Shown here: positions 22,792-34,539 of the stretch, in pieces | Position numbering within the stretch: position 1 is the first letter of the stretch | How the letters are laid out: each line of letters starts with the position of its first letter | Source: Timema cristinae | Lineage: Eukaryota; Arthropoda; Insecta; Phasmatodea; Timematidae | Direction of reading: 5' to 3' | Length of the DNA: 64,000 nucleotides | Assembly: GCA_039000515.1 (NCBI GenBank) | Contig: JBCFYV010001001.1 | Coordinates: 8,370,333-8,434,332 of the forward strand | Notes under the pieces: model-generated | What the model saw: only the letters and a program-made list of their open reading frames with translations | What the model was told of the DNA's origin: nothing | The model's database searches: none | Program-made: the position numbers and the translations under genes

Positions 22792-23043
22792 GGGTGACCT
22801 GGTGGTCTAGGGGTAAGGTGTTCAATCCTCGTCCAGGCACAGATTTATCTGATTACCAAACCCTTCCTTCACCTCTGACAAGACGTGTATTAATCACAAC
22901 TTGTGAATGTGTGGATTGACAGGCCTACACCGTGGTTCGGATTCCACGTTAAACTGTAGGTCCTCCATTTCATCTCACAATCACCCTACCATTACACATT
23001 AGGGTAAGTGCGTATAACCCGAACGGGTAGTAAGACGCGGTGC

Positions 23044-23077
<34 letters not shown>
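22792..23077 (+). repeat. SINE family A with a deletion in the tRNA-like head
   Basis: Box A (tggtctaggggtaaggtg) runs almost directly into box B (gttcaatcctcg), because about 25 bp of the anticodon-arm region is missing. The body is the long variant (gtgtattaatcacaacttgt). The shared tail and (taa)n are intact. Confidence 0.93.
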
Positions 23078-23079
23078 TT

Positions 23080-23505
23080 ACTTTGCACACACATCCTTAC
23101 TGTATCCCTACTTTTCCCCTCACATCGACAATAGAGATTCTGATCGCAGTCCTTGAGTGAACTTATGCTGAAAAGGTTTTTATAGTGGCAGCGGTTTTAA
23201 TATTTAGATCAAAAAGCATTCCAGGAACAAGCTCCAGACAGTAAGAAGAGAGAGAATAGAAGTTAGATTTGTGAATAGGGTTAGAAAGGGTGTGGGTGTC
23301 ACGTGAGTGGGTGCTGAGATTATGATATGTACAAAGAAGGACTAGTTGTGAGCATAGGTACTGAGAATATCCTATTAACAGTATAGTTTAATAAGGGGAA
23401 AGTTAATTTTACTACACAATTCGTAAAAAATAACTCGCAAAAGTATTAAAAAAGTTAATATATTTCTTACTTTTTTTAAAGTGTCTTTTATACTTCCTTT
23501 AAACC
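23080..23505. other. Unassigned stretch between SINE-A and hAT element
   Basis: No coding frame or repeat family recognised. Confidence 0.4.
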
Positions 23506-23514
23506 AGTGGTTCT

Positions 23515-24456
23515 CAATCTGGGGTACACGGGCACCTTTCAGAGGGCACGCGAGCAGCTCTCAAGGGGAAGTGGACAAAATGACAAGGGACTTATGGAAA
23601 ACCCTAATTGTTGGCAGTTACCCATATATAGTTATTTCCACCCCTTTTTCCCCCTTATTTACTTTCAGCTGGAAGCCGATTTCTGAGAGTTTTCAACCCT
23701 CTACTTCTTGATGTGAAACCTTTCTTTCTGCAATGGAAGACTATAGTCTATCAAACTTATTTTCAACGAAAGAAAAGGAAGAAATTATTGAACTGTCCTC
23801 CGATAAAACCCTCAAATCCAGTCTCAAGAAAACATCTTTGTCAGACTGAACGAGTTTCCTCATATCGCTGACCGTGCCATCAAGTTTATGATGCTTCTCG
23901 CAACAACATATCTCTGTGAGAGTGGTTTTTCAATCAGGACGTAGGTGTACCTAAAAAAACAAGTAGGCAATACCGTAATAGGTTAAATTTAGAGCTGGAC
24001 CTCCGCTTGAAAGTTTCAAATGGACAACCAGACCTCGAGAAGTTGTGCCAATCCATGCAGCCACAACCCTCTCACTGAAAAAACTTTTCGATTCATAATA
24101 TATCAGCTCCAGGATTATAATTAAAAATTTTGATTTGAAAATATTGTGTCTGAGTTTACTTTTTTTCTTTATTTTTGAACGAATTTGTGAAGAAAATTTA
24201 TAAAACTTTTTACAGTAAAGTTATGTTTTTTTAACTGATCACAACGATTCTCAATAAGAGAGAATTTTAAGGTTATAAAAGTAGTATTCTATAAATAGTT
24301 TTGGCAGGTTTTAAATATTTTGATTACAGAGTTTTTTGAAAATAGATTAAATAGATTAATAATTTACCGTGTGTTCATATTTTTTTATCTTGTGGATATA
24401 TTAAATTTTTAGTCATGGCCAAGGGGTACAATATAAAAGAAGTTTGAGAACCGCTG
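23515..24456 (+). mobile_element. hAT (Charlie-like) transposon, defective, 942 bp
   Basis: The termini CAGTGGTTCTCAA and CAGCGGTTCTCAA (inverted) differ at one base. They are flanked by a perfect 8-bp duplication, ctttaaac (23507-23514 and 24457-24464). CAGNGGTTCTCAA termini are known from the Charlie/ZBED5-like hAT group. Inside are remnants of the transposase C-terminus (23733-24078). The element has lost most of its coding region. Confidence 0.95.
23733..24078 (+). pseudogene. hAT transposase C-terminal remnant
   Basis: Three frames must be read in turn. Frame one opens at 23733 (MEDYSLSNLFSTKEKEEI) and stops at 23847. A second frame gives FPHIADRAIKFMMLLATTYL followed by CESGFS, the conserved TTYLCESGFS block of the hAT dimerisation domain. 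A third, from 23968, gives QYRNRLNLELDLRLKVS and ends in a stop at 24076-24078. The order matches the C-terminus of ZBED5/SCAND3-type transposases. The N-terminal BED finger and RNase H-like core are gone. No function is expected. Confidence 0.88.
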
Positions 24457-24469
24457 CTTTAAACCATTT

Positions 24470-24875
24470 GAACAGTACACGGTTATGGGTTTTTTTTTAA
24501 CTACATTTAACTTAAGAACTTGATATTTACATTATTTTTAATGACTATAGCTTAGGTATTAATTTTAAGGATAAATGATATGTTTTTAGATTTTTACCCT
24601 AGTTTTATCCACCTTCGACCACTATTTTTTTCTTTGTTTATTAATTTAAAGTTCAATTTACAAACACAGGTTTAATACCACCACACGACATAAAGAACTA
24701 ACCAAAGTTAACTAGTGTCAGGAAATTTGATATCACTATTAAGATGAACCCATACACAAGCTATAAATTATTAAATCTAACCTGGAATCAAACCAAGACT
24801 TTTGAGAGATTTAGTTGATTTTAATAAATATTCGACCTCAGCTATTGACTTGATTTTTTTTTCAAATAACGAGTG
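24470..24875. other. AT-rich stretch with possible tRNA-like remnant
   Basis: Nothing is recognised with confidence. The sequence acctggaatcaaaccaagac near 24780 could be an inverted box B of an old SINE. Confidence 0.3.
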
Positions 24876-24879
24876 ATTG

Positions 24880-25063
24880 AGGCCCAGTCGGGTTTACTGA
24901 AGTTTTTTTTTATTAAATAGCTTCCCACTTTCCCCTTCCATACAAATGTGGGTAAATTACCTCTAATATGCTTTCTTCCTCATCCCAGCCACATCAGAGT
25001 AATTATTATGTATAATTATAACTTGAACAGTTAGTAAGACACGCTTATAAAAAAAATTGTTTT
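24880..25063 (+). repeat. SINE family B, 5'-truncated
   Basis: It starts near cagtcgggtttactgaag and continues through ccatacaaatgtgggtaaat to a decayed tail (gttagtaagacacgcttat). No head is present. Confidence 0.7.
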
Positions 25064-25069
25064 GTATTT

Positions 25070-25555
25070 TAAAATAAAACTTTGGTGTGGATGTGTTAAT
25101 AGCTCATATTTATATTTTAACCTCGAAACATATTGTTAACATATAATAGCCGCTGAACTGGTCAGTAATAAAATAAGCCCGGGAATGTGATTTGAACCGG
25201 CAGTGTGTACGGTAAACCGAATCATAGGATCTCATTGGTCAGGAAAAAAAAACAGGCCTGATATAAAATAATTATTAACTACGCGCTGTGAGATTTGAAG
25301 AGGGAGAGCTGGAATAACTCTCATTATAGTGGCTAAGTTTGTATTCATACTAGCTGCTAGATAAACATATTTATTTGTGTCTATTGTTTTTAAAAATAAA
25401 CAATACATTACGAACTAAACTCACCTTTTATTATAGAAAATTTAAAATAAAAAACACATTTTTAATAAATTATTCATTTTTCATGCATAGCTAATAGCTT
25501 TATTTCATTATCTCTTTTCAACAAATCTTGACTGAAGTTAATATTAGTATTATCT
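25070..25555. other. AT-rich stretch, possible tRNA-like remnant at 25175-25250
   Basis: The sequence ccgggaatgtgatttgaacc could be an inverted, decayed box B. Nothing else is recognisable. Confidence 0.3.
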
Positions 25556-25557
25556 CA

Positions 25558-25813
25558 CCCTCTTCAATGGTCGCATGATCTAAAGCGCTACTCTCGTGTT
25601 AGACTAGACTGCACGATGACGGGAAGATAAGAGTCGAATCTCGGGTCGGGTGTACTAGGGGTGGTTTTTCTAAATGGTTTTTAATTCTCCCTCCATGAGA
25701 ATGCAGGTACACTTCTTATTAATCTGACCTTCCTAATCCATAAAAAATATTTAGTGTAATTAGTACATAAGCGTATATCCCGAACGTACAATAAGATGTG
25801 GTGCTAAATAAAA
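25558..25813 (+). repeat. SINE family B, full length
   Basis: Head ttcaatggtcgcatgatcta, box B-like gagtcgaatctcgg, body gtcgggtgtactaggggtgg and ccatgagaatgcaggtacac, tail gtatatcccgaacgtacaat and then gatgtggtgctaaataaaa. A useful reference copy because all parts are legible. Confidence 0.88.
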
Positions 25814-25819
25814 GTGGGC

Positions 25820-26740
25820 ATAAACAAATAATTGTTTTATATATTAGCTCGCGGTCCACACTCGTAATATTTACGTCTAGGATTTTGAGTTAGACTACGT
25901 TAAGTTAATGTTCCAATATATTATTTGTATTAACTGTTGATGATCCAACGAAACCCTCGGGTTGAGAACTATTCATACATACAAGATTTTGGGCACCATT
26001 TTGCAGAGTATTAAATACATAAAAAACGAGAAAAAAAAACCTATATTGTATATTTGTTTGAAACATTTATGAAAATTCATTGTGTTTTCTACGTTCCACT
26101 GTTTTGATCTACTCTGGTAGTTTTATTTTAAACAGTTAATTCAATTATTATTTTAATAAATACTTCTAATAGAAGTAAGATTTTATCCAAAGGCTTTAAT
26201 TTTTCTAATTTGATGATAATAAACAATTAGTTATTTTTTTTCCAATAGTTCCCAGATATCTTGAGCCACCACATGCATTGAAATTGAAAATTACTGTCGA
26301 TGACTGCCACTAAAAATCTGTTTTTAAAATATATAAGATTGTTGAAAAATGACACTTTCACACGGTGTCTAGTTATCAATTTTTAAAATAATTAAAATGG
26401 ATAAAAATAAGGTCAAGCACATTAAAGGTAATATATCTCCCTCAACAATATATTTCCTCGATATTTATTGGCACTCATATCACCTTCCTATAGTTTGAAT
26501 AGCTACCATTAATTTGTATTATTACTAGCTACGTTTCCAAAATGTGGATGGTGTTAACAGCTCGTCCTTAAATGGGTATCGTACACAAAACTGTAGCCAT
26601 GATGCCGACACCAATATGTACTAGTGTACTCGTGTGACCTTTTGACCTTTATATTTTATACAGCTCTTACTCATGGCCATATATTCTAAAAGCGTCAAAA
26701 TAGAAATGGATTGGTTACCTGGGATATGGTGGTCAACGGT
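25820..26740. other. AT-rich stretch, no gene recognised
   Basis: No repeat family or credible coding frame found. Confidence 0.45.
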
Positions 26741-26744
26741 CAAA

Positions 26745-26850
26745 TATCTACATGGTGGTTTTTTAAATGCAATTTTCACTGTGATTTTCCATCTTCTCTC
26801 CACGCTAATGGAGGTGAATTTCTTATAACAAACCCAATAAAACCTTCTCT
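26745..26850 (+). repeat. Possible SINE family B fragment
   Basis: catggtggttttttaaatgc and ctctccacgctaatggaggt resemble the B body. The head and tail are missing, so the assignment is weak. Confidence 0.35.
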
Positions 26851-26952
26851 CTTAGAATAGTTTGTTATAACTTTGTGTTAAACCTATCTTATGTTTGTTA
26901 CCGCTACTGTATCGCTTTCATTATCCACTCTGGTTGTATACATAAGCACTAA

Positions 26953-27153
26953 TTATGTCATATGTCAGGGATGAGGAAAGTTTTATTTATTGGAACTGTC
27001 CCCTCAATTTCTTGGAGGGAGAGTGTAGAACTAATTAGGGGAAACCACCCTTAGTACCCCTGACCAGCATTCAAACCCCAATCTACCCATTATCGGCAGT
27101 CCAGTCTATTTTGGGATTGACGTTCCTTAGACCATTCGACCCACTGAAACGGG
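26953..27153 (-). repeat. SINE family B, head and body
   Basis: The minus strand shows a head ending tcgaatggtctaaggaacg, box B (ggtttgaatgctggtc) and the body with aggggtactaagggtggttt. The tail is lost. Confidence 0.75.
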
Positions 27154-27314
27154 TTTTAAACGTACTAATAAAAAAGATAGAATTTAGTCCAGCTTTTAGA
27201 TAAAATTCAAAAGTCAACTGTTAAAATAATACTGGTTGGCCCATAATATGCTGTAAGTTACTGAAAATTACTTCAACTTGGCTCTAATAGACTATTTTTA
27301 CTAAACGTACTAAT

Positions 27315-27589
27315 TATTATTATTAACACCGTGTCTTATTACCCATTCGGGTTATACGCACTTACGATAATGTGTAATCGTAGGGTGATTGTGAAATGAA
27401 ATGGAGGACTTACAGTTTAACGTGGGATCCGATCCACGGTGGAGGCCTGGCATTCCCACATTCCAAGATGTCTTGTCAGAGGTGAAGGAAGGATTTGTCA
27501 ATCAGAAGATAACTCTGTGCGGGACCGTGGATTGAACCCGGACCCCAGCACAGAAGTCCGACACCTTACACTTTGACCACCAGGTCATT
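27315..27589 (-). repeat. SINE family A, full length, with target duplication
   Basis: Complete from atgacctggtggtcaaagtg to the tail and a short (taa)n. Flanking copies taaacgtactaat (27302-27314) and taaacgtaccaat (27590-27602) differ at one base. Short body variant. It carries more substitutions than most A copies, so it may be older. Confidence 0.93.
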
Positions 27590-27696
27590 TAAACGTACCA
27601 ATAAAATAATTGTTTTATATTGTAGCTATAATTGAAGTAATGTTCAGTGGCTTACGAAACCTTATGGTAATTGTTATTTTAACAAATAACACTACC

Positions 27697-27950
27697 CAGT
27701 TCAGTGATCAAATGGTCTAAGGCGCCACTCTCGTGTGACTGCTGATGACGGGTACATTGGAGTTAGAATCCCGGCTGGTCTATTAAAGTTTTTTTTCTAG
27801 ACTGTTTCCCACTCTCCTTCCACGAAAAGCAGGTAGAATACCTATAAATTACTTCCTTCCTCATTCCTACCTTGTTACTCCATTAGTGTTATCATCATAC
27901 GCGCACATAACCTGAACAGGTAAAAAGACGTGGTAATATAATAAACGTTG
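27697..27950 (+). repeat. SINE family B, full length
   Basis: Head gtgatcaaatggtctaaggc, box B (gagttagaatcccgg), body with ctccttccacgaaaagcagg, tail acataacctgaacaggtaaa and then gacgtggtaatataa. Confidence 0.82.
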
Positions 27951-28132
27951 ACATTTGAATTTTATCTAAAAAAAACTGGATGAATATGCTAGTATCACAA
28001 GTTTTTGCTTTTTTACAAAATAAAGATACATTTGAAAATTTCCGAGTATCTTAATTATAAAGACATTGTTTTTAAGACTTTTTGTGCATTGCGTCATTTC
28101 ACTCGTTTGTAATATCCACATATTTACACTAA

Positions 28133-28270
28133 TTGATCAGTGAGGAAGAATTTACCCCCCATTTGTGTGTAAAGAAAATTGGAAACGTTTTAGGAAAACC
28201 ACGCTTTGTACTTCCAGCCGGGATTAGAACTCCAACCTTTTTGTCACCGACAAACCAGATTAGATGATAT
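28133..28270 (-). repeat. SINE family B, body fragment
   Basis: Inverse of the B body: cccccatttgtgtgtaaaga, then ggaaaaccacgctttgtact, then agccgggattagaactccaa. The tail is missing. Confidence 0.6.
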
Positions 28271-28350
28271 TGATGCTTAAACCCAAGTGCTCTTCAATGC
28301 GGGAAACATGTTTTAATATATAATTTAATCAAATAATATTATTTAATCGT

Positions 28351-28628
28351 GTGCCCTGGCGGTATAGAGGTAAATTTCGGACTTTTGTGCTGGGAGTACG
28401 GGGTTCAATCCTCGGTCCCGGCACAGATTTATCTGATTACCAAACCCTTCCTTCACTTCTGACAAGATTTGTATTACTCACAACTTGGGAATGTGTGGAA
28501 TGCCAGGCCTCCACCGTGGTTCGGATTCCACGTTAAACTGTAGGTCCTCCATTTCATCTCACAATCATCCTATCATTACACATTAGCGTAAGTGCGTATA
28601 ACCCGAACGGATAATAATAATAATAATA
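28351..28628 (+). repeat. SINE family A, full length, long body variant
   Basis: Head gtgccctggcggtatagagg (box A region mutated) and ggggttcaatcctcgg (box B), long-variant body (tgtattactcacaacttggg), then cccgaacggataataataat. The tail has lost the tagtaagacgcggtgc part and goes straight into (taa)n. Confidence 0.93.
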
Positions 28629-28629
28629 T

Positions 28630-29145
28630 TCAAAAGTGATATTCCCAAAAAATAAATAAGAAAGTCTAGTCCTACTCAGCAAGGTCTAACGTTTCTTCTT
28701 TAGTTGATTTTCTTTCGCAGAAAAAAAAAGTAACGATCGATATGGGTGGTTCTTATCATGGATAAAAAAAAGTATCTTATAGCCCTACAGATATGACGCA
28801 GCTATGCTTGAGAAGCACCAGCTGTTTTTTTGAAAATCCATATCTTTTCTTCCCGTGTAAAAGTTTTACAGGCCATGAACAAACTGACACACCCACAAAA
28901 AAGAAGTATTTAGGTTTTTTTTTGTGTTTTGGAACTTGAATAACCTTTAAGGACCTTTCCATCTTGCAGAAGAAGTTAAAGGATAAGTTTCAAATTATGC
29001 AATATCCTCTACTGTTTAAGTAGCTGCCTTAATTGCCAACCAAAATATATGTTGACAGTTTTAGAGGTTTATTTTAACGAGCCATATCTTACTCTCCTTC
29101 ACAAATATCCACTTATCTACTCTAATAAAGTATAGGAGGTATATC
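28630..29145. other. Unassigned AT-rich stretch
   Basis: A 61-codon minus-strand frame (28777-28962) has no recognisable domain. Nothing else is visible. Confidence 0.4.
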
Positions 29146-29149
29146 AAAA

Positions 29150-29315
29150 TTAGAGGAAACGTACACGCATTTGCAGGGAGTAAAATGACATAAGACCATT
29201 GAAAATAATCCAGCATATGTATACCCAGGTACAAACTCAAACCCCGAACTTTCCGTCATAAGCAAATCAGACCAGATGAGCTTGACTATTTAGTCTACGT
29301 GTCCACCAATGTTGG
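29150..29315 (-). repeat. SINE family B, degenerate head and body
   Basis: Inverse blocks gtacacgcatttgcagggag, tatacccaggtacaaactca and ctacgtgtccaccaatgttg fit the B body, box B and head in order. Confidence 0.55.
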
Positions 29316-29319
29316 TTTT

Positions 29320-30112
29320 ATTTAATTTACTGTTGATAAGAATCTTGATTACTCTGTTTAATATACATTTTTAATCTAAGCATTTAGCCTATCTACACCT
29401 GTTTTAAAACTTAGATCTAAAATATCCATTTTTCTAATCTCTTCATGACAGGTTGTTATGTTCTTAATTGTCTTTAATGGGACATACACTGTAAAAAGTT
29501 CCGTTGGAAATAACCCTCACTTAATCAAAATTTTAATATAAGATCTCTATTTGTAATTATCTAAAACGATTACCTATTCTTTTATGGATAACAATTGATC
29601 GGTAATCAATTTCTATAATTGAGCTTTTATTTCAATTTCTCAAATTTTAAACGTCTAACGTAATAACGCAATTAACTACTATTTATTAGGAACTCAATTT
29701 GACTTCAATTTTGGAGTCTCGCATGACTATAATACAATTCAACAGTTGTTCAGATAATTATTTCAATTAAATGTGCGATTATGAATAATTAAATCTAATG
29801 TTGGCTTATATGTTGTATTTTAGATTATGTACCATTGACAAACTAAAAAATATATATTTTAACGATTATTTTAATTATATATAATAATATAAAAAGTTAT
29901 TTTAGTTTATTTAAGCTAAAATATTCATTTATTACCTATGCCCTATATAGTTAATCAACTTGATTTTTTTACAAAATTAGTTCACTAGAATACAAGAATT
30001 ACAAATTAATTTAAACTTAAAAGCCCACCAGTATCAATCGTTCAACTTTAGTGCCAAAAACCATAGTGACCTAAATCTGAACACGTATTCATGTCACCAA
30101 GTCTATTATTTT
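29320..30112. other. AT-rich stretch, no gene recognised
   Basis: Very AT-rich DNA with no repeat family match. Confidence 0.5.
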
Positions 30113-30118
30113 AGGCTA

Positions 30119-30414
30119 TTATTACTATTAACACCGCATCTTACTACCCGTTCGGGTATACGCACTTAAGCTAATGTGTAATGAATGGTAGGGTGATTGT
30201 GAGATGAAATGGAGGACCTACAGTTTAACGTGGAATCCGAACCACGGTAGAGGCCTGGCATTCCCCATATTCCCAAGCTGTGATTAATACACGTCTTGTC
30301 AGAGGTGAAGGAAGGGTTTGGAAATAAGATAAATCTGTGCCGGAGCCGAGGATTGAACCCCGGAACCCCCAGTATAAGAGTCCGACACCTTACCCCTAGA
30401 CCGCCAGATCGCCT
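30119..30414 (-). repeat. SINE family A, full length, long body variant
   Basis: Complete on the minus strand from aggcgatctggcggtctagg to the shared tail. A small duplication (aatgaatgg for aatgg) sits in the 3' body. No flanking duplication could be recognised. Confidence 0.93.
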
Positions 30415-30456
30415 ACTAGGTACTTATTGAAAATGAACATGGGTACTTACGTATCT

Positions 30457-30601
30457 CTGAGGTAATGTAAACCTTTCAGGGACAAGTCCTAACTGATATA
30501 AGGCAACCAACCCCTTCCAGCTTTTTGTAAACAAAAGTAAACAAATATATAATATCTTTTAAAGTATAAAAGGCTGTAACCAATTTATAATATTACCTCA
30601 G
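30457..30601. repeat. Short inverted repeat ctgaggtaat / attacctcag
   Basis: Ten-base perfect inverted ends enclose 125 bp of AT-rich DNA. It could be a very small foldback element or chance. Confidence 0.25.
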
Positions 30602-30604
30602 TGG

Positions 30605-31795
30605 TAAGCTAAACAAAGGCATGGCACAAAGAAAGAATTGATAACATCAAGTAAAAATTTTCGATGATTTGTATATCAAACTACACTTTAAAAAAAAAAT
30701 GATCGTTTAAACTCGGTGTTAAGCTGTGAAACCTCTACCCCCACCTAAATCCTTTGAGTACCCTTGAAGGTTCGCGTATCATAGTTTGGGAAACTTAACT
30801 CTAAAGCAGTCAAAGGACTAACTTGTATATAATATATACATACATTAACCATTTTTGGTAAATAAATTATCTCTATCGTGTCATTTAATTTGATCAATAA
30901 ATCAGTTATGAACTTACAAAAATGAATTAATGAAATTCAAGGTTAGTGTTTTTCATAATGATTTAACATTATTATATTCATAATTTTCTTTTAAGTAATG
31001 TATTATATTTATTCAGATTGTGCTATACATTCATTTAACTATGATAATCCCAGTTGTCTTTTGCTAATTAAAATTCTATCTTCATTTATTCCTTTTATTT
31101 CATTTCAATTATATATATTCATTTAGAATTAATCTTTTGTACTGGTTTTGGGTGTTCCTTAGATAATTAATTTGTATTGATATTTCTCCTTACTACATCA
31201 CTATGAATATAATTAATATTACAAAAAATTGTTTTAAAATCACAAACACAATTTGATATTTCAGGCTTTATATGAAAACTGTTTAATCTAATAGAATAGT
31301 TTGTTTTTACACGACATAATATGCCTTGAAATGTCACCGTAAATGGCTTGCACTCACGTTTGTAATGTGCTCCCAGTTATTTTACAAATGTGCGGAACAT
31401 TATTTTGGTACTAACTTTTAATCCCAACCTCATCACGGGAACGATACGTGTATTTACAAACAAATACTAACGGGTCATTATGATGTAAATAATTGTTGGA
31501 ATACTCTAATAACATTGTGAATTAGACAACTTTAAAAAAAAAGGGATTTATTGGATGAGGAGGTTTTCCACTAACACGCTATGCCAGAACACAACATACA
31601 ACAAATTAAACATTTGTGTTAATTTAGTGATTTGTTTAACAGGAGGTTATTGGCGGCTTAGTATTTGTAAATAAACACAACATTAATTATAATATTTAAT
31701 TGAAAAACCCTTGTTGCTAGTAAATAGGCAAAGTATATACGGTTAATTTAAATTTAAAAACGGTTTCCGCATTGAGAAGATATAATTATGTCGCT
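30605..31795. other. AT-rich stretch, no gene recognised
   Basis: About 1.2 kb with no recognisable gene or repeat. Confidence 0.5.
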
Positions 31796-31804
31796 CGAGT
31801 GAAG

Positions 31805-32075
31805 AAACAAATATATTAAGAGCGTGTGGATCAACAGGAAAGACATGGCCATGTAAGACGTGGCTGAATTTTGATTACGAATATTTTAAAAAGAGGAACA
31901 TTAAGAGTTTTAAGAATAAATTAGCATGTATGACTCGGTGTGTGGATGTTGTTGAAGTGAAGGGAATATGCAAGGATAGGGAAGTGTGGAGAAAGTTCAT
32001 GAGTATGAATAAGTACGGAATTGTTTTTTACTTTTTTGCTATCTTACAGGTAGAGAAAGTGTTGTGATCTTAAAA
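31805..32075 (+). pseudogene. LINE (non-LTR retrotransposon) 3' end, copy 1
   Basis: From 31919 one frame reads KLACMTRCVDVVEVKGICKD and then REVWRKFMSMN, the extreme C-terminus typical of a large group of LINE reverse transcriptase proteins. It is followed by a 3' untranslated part similar to that of copy 2 on the minus strand (34540-34600). The copy is 5'-truncated and its upstream part needs frame changes. The clade is not resolved. Confidence 0.75.
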
Positions 32076-32094
32076 AAAAATCGGACGCGATATT

Positions 32095-32365
32095 TTTATG
32101 ATTCTTGAAATTTCATGTCCCCCCGGATACGAAAAAGTGATTTTTAATTTCCTTCTTTCTGTCTGTCTGTACCTCTGACTAGAGCCTAAACTATTTTACT
32201 TATTGGGCTAAAACTTGGTATCTAGGGTTTTCATAGGATTGTCCTGAAGGGTTTTTGGAATTGTATATGTAACCCTAAAGTTAAGATTAGTTTAATGAAT
32301 GGCAAAAAGAGAAAAAGTCGATTTTCTCAAAATTGCCTCTAACGATTTTGTTAAAATTCCATTTC
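32095..32365 (+). repeat. Dispersed repeat family H, best copy
   Basis: Blocks ctttctgtctgtctgtacc, agagcctaaactattttact, aaccctaaagttaagattag and gattttctcaaaattgcctc. The partial copy at 32555-32715 repeats the same order. Confidence 0.55.
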
Positions 32366-32554
32366 AAAACATTTATAAATATAGTACAAATATTTTAATC
32401 GAAACATATTCTTATAAAACCAATAACTTCAAAGCTATAAACAAATAAATAATATATATATATATATATTTCTTAACTTTTCGAACACTAAAAGTAAAGT
32501 ACTGCAACCGTAAAAAAATTCTTACCTGAAATGTTAATGAATTTCAACGTCTCA

Positions 32555-32715
32555 TGACCCCCCGAACACTATAAAGTGGTCTTTGCAATACCGTCTGTCT
32601 GTGTGTCTGTTTAAACTTAAAATTAAGAGTAGTTTAATAAATGGTGAAGAGAGGAAAAATCTATCTTCTCAAAATAAATTCTAATGATTTTGATTAAAAT
32701 TCGTATGTAAGCGTT
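32555..32715 (+). repeat. Dispersed repeat family H, second adjacent copy
   Basis: Starts with cccccgaacactataaagtg and shares ctgtctgtgtgtctgt, taagagtagtttaataaatg and cttctcaaaataaattctaa with 32095-32365. The middle of the unit is deleted. Confidence 0.55.
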
Positions 32716-32719
32716 GATT

Positions 32720-33485
32720 AAGATTATAAATAAACTGGCTGCTTTCACTTTCCCATGAAAATTATTTTTAAGTTACCTTACATAAGCGGAGATTTCCCTT
32801 TCACCGCAAATATTTGAGATAATAAATAACTTATCATTTCAAAATTGTAGGACTATTAAAAATTAAATTTTTTTATATGAACTATATTTTTATAAAACTA
32901 ACAGTTTTTAAGTTATTGGCAAATATATTAATACATTTTTGTGAGCTTTAGTTGTAAAGAGATACTACATAAATTTTAACGCAATAATTCTCCAATGCCA
33001 TAGAGTAATTAAATATAAGTAAGTCTCTAAAAGTTTATGTTGTCTTTCCTTAAACCTCTTAGGAGAAATGTTTGTACAACAATGATCTATCTCCATTTTA
33101 GACTCAATAGCTAATTTTTACATTTTTTATTGGTCAAAATTTATAAATGAGGAATTTAATAGCATTGCGATGATATGAATATATACAACACCTAATAATA
33201 TGTCGAAAATTTTAACCGGAAGTCAAAATTTTAATATGAAATGTTGACCCTTGTTGACCCAATATCGATCTTTTATATTGGTCCAAACATACAAATGAGG
33301 ACCTTAATTCTTTAAAAATAAAATTTATAAAATTTAAAACCCACTAATATTTTTCCATATAATACTCATAAATATATCAAGCAAAAGCACATTCGGCGTC
33401 AATAAGTCAAAAGTAAGCGTGAGATATTTTACAAACTCAAAAAAGTGCACGTACTCTTAAATTAGTAAGGTTGCCTACCTTAGTC
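32720..33485. other. AT-rich stretch, no gene recognised
   Basis: No credible coding frame or known repeat. Confidence 0.45.
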
Positions 33486-33487
33486 AC

Positions 33488-33640
33488 AGAAAGTTCGAGG
33501 CTCGAATCTAAGCCGAGTCTGCTTGAGGTGGTTTGCCACATGTTATTTATCACTTTGGTTTCTCCCTCTTCTACTCACGTTAATGTAGGTGCACTTTTTT
33601 CTAAACTTTCTACTCTCTGCCCTTCAGACTATGACGTCAA
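33488..33640 (+). repeat. Possible SINE family B, strongly diverged
   Basis: gttcgaggctcgaatct may be box B, followed by gtctgcttgaggtggtttg and cgttaatgtaggtgcacttt in B order. Similarity is low. Confidence 0.35.
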
Positions 33641-33644
33641 TAAT

Positions 33645-34435
33645 CTTTGTTTTAATATATGCTTTTTACAAAAATTAATTAGGACCTAAATAGTTTGTAT
33701 TATAAACATTTGGATTACAAACTTGTAAATGTAACTCAAATATTTACTTTAAGTAAACATATTCTACTGTTTTATCTAAAAAAAAAAAAAAATCGGTAGT
33801 AAAACAATTTTATTTGGTTTCTAATACTTTATTAATTTTATCTGAAGAATCATAATAAGTTATGTATATGCCGAATGTATTGTTATATATATAAGTAAGT
33901 ACACACGCTCATTTTGTTCAAAATATGTTCCCAATAACCGAAATTTCATGTTATTCCTTGAGATATTTTTTTTCGCACCTTTTTAAGTTAAGCGAACTCC
34001 GAAGAAGTTAATTTTGTTTCTCCTTTTAGAATTGTTAAGTCTGCCGTTAATGCGGGCCCACGTAGTTGGCTTAATCAGACCGTAATAGGGTGGAGATTCT
34101 ACGTGTTTCCTGCTATACAGGGTGTTGATCTGGAAGACCATGTTTAGTTTAATTCATGAACCGAAACGAGACTTTTAAAAAGGGAAAGATATCTTGAATT
34201 TCATTGTAATTTAATGATTGTGATCACGATATTATTTCATTCTCTTAAAGGGTTTCCTGAAGGAAATAGAATTTGAGATAACAAATTAAATATCATAATC
34301 CTACATTGTTTCTCACGTATTATATTATAGTTTGAAACAAAATATTCAAAAATCAGTTATCAGTAAATTACCCAATTATTAATTTTCCTGAGATTTTTTT
34401 TTAAATCCTACGAAACACTCTTCAAATATAAATGC
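33645..34435. other. AT-rich stretch, no gene recognised
   Basis: Nothing nameable except a poly-A run near 33780. Confidence 0.45.
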
Positions 34436-34439
34436 ATGA

Positions 34440-34487
<48 letters not shown>

Positions 34488-34530
34488 TATCATATATATT
34501 TATACATATATATTATACATACATATACAA
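34440..34530. repeat. (TA)n simple repeat
   Basis: About 40 bp of pure (ta)n followed by interrupted AT repeats. It abuts the 3' end of the minus-strand LINE fragment. Confidence 0.95.
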
Positions 34531-34539
34531 CTATTCACA

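Noticed and set aside
30602..30800. Possible hAT ends cagtggtaagc and agtttgggaaac
   Set aside because: The two ends align poorly and no 8-bp duplication was found.
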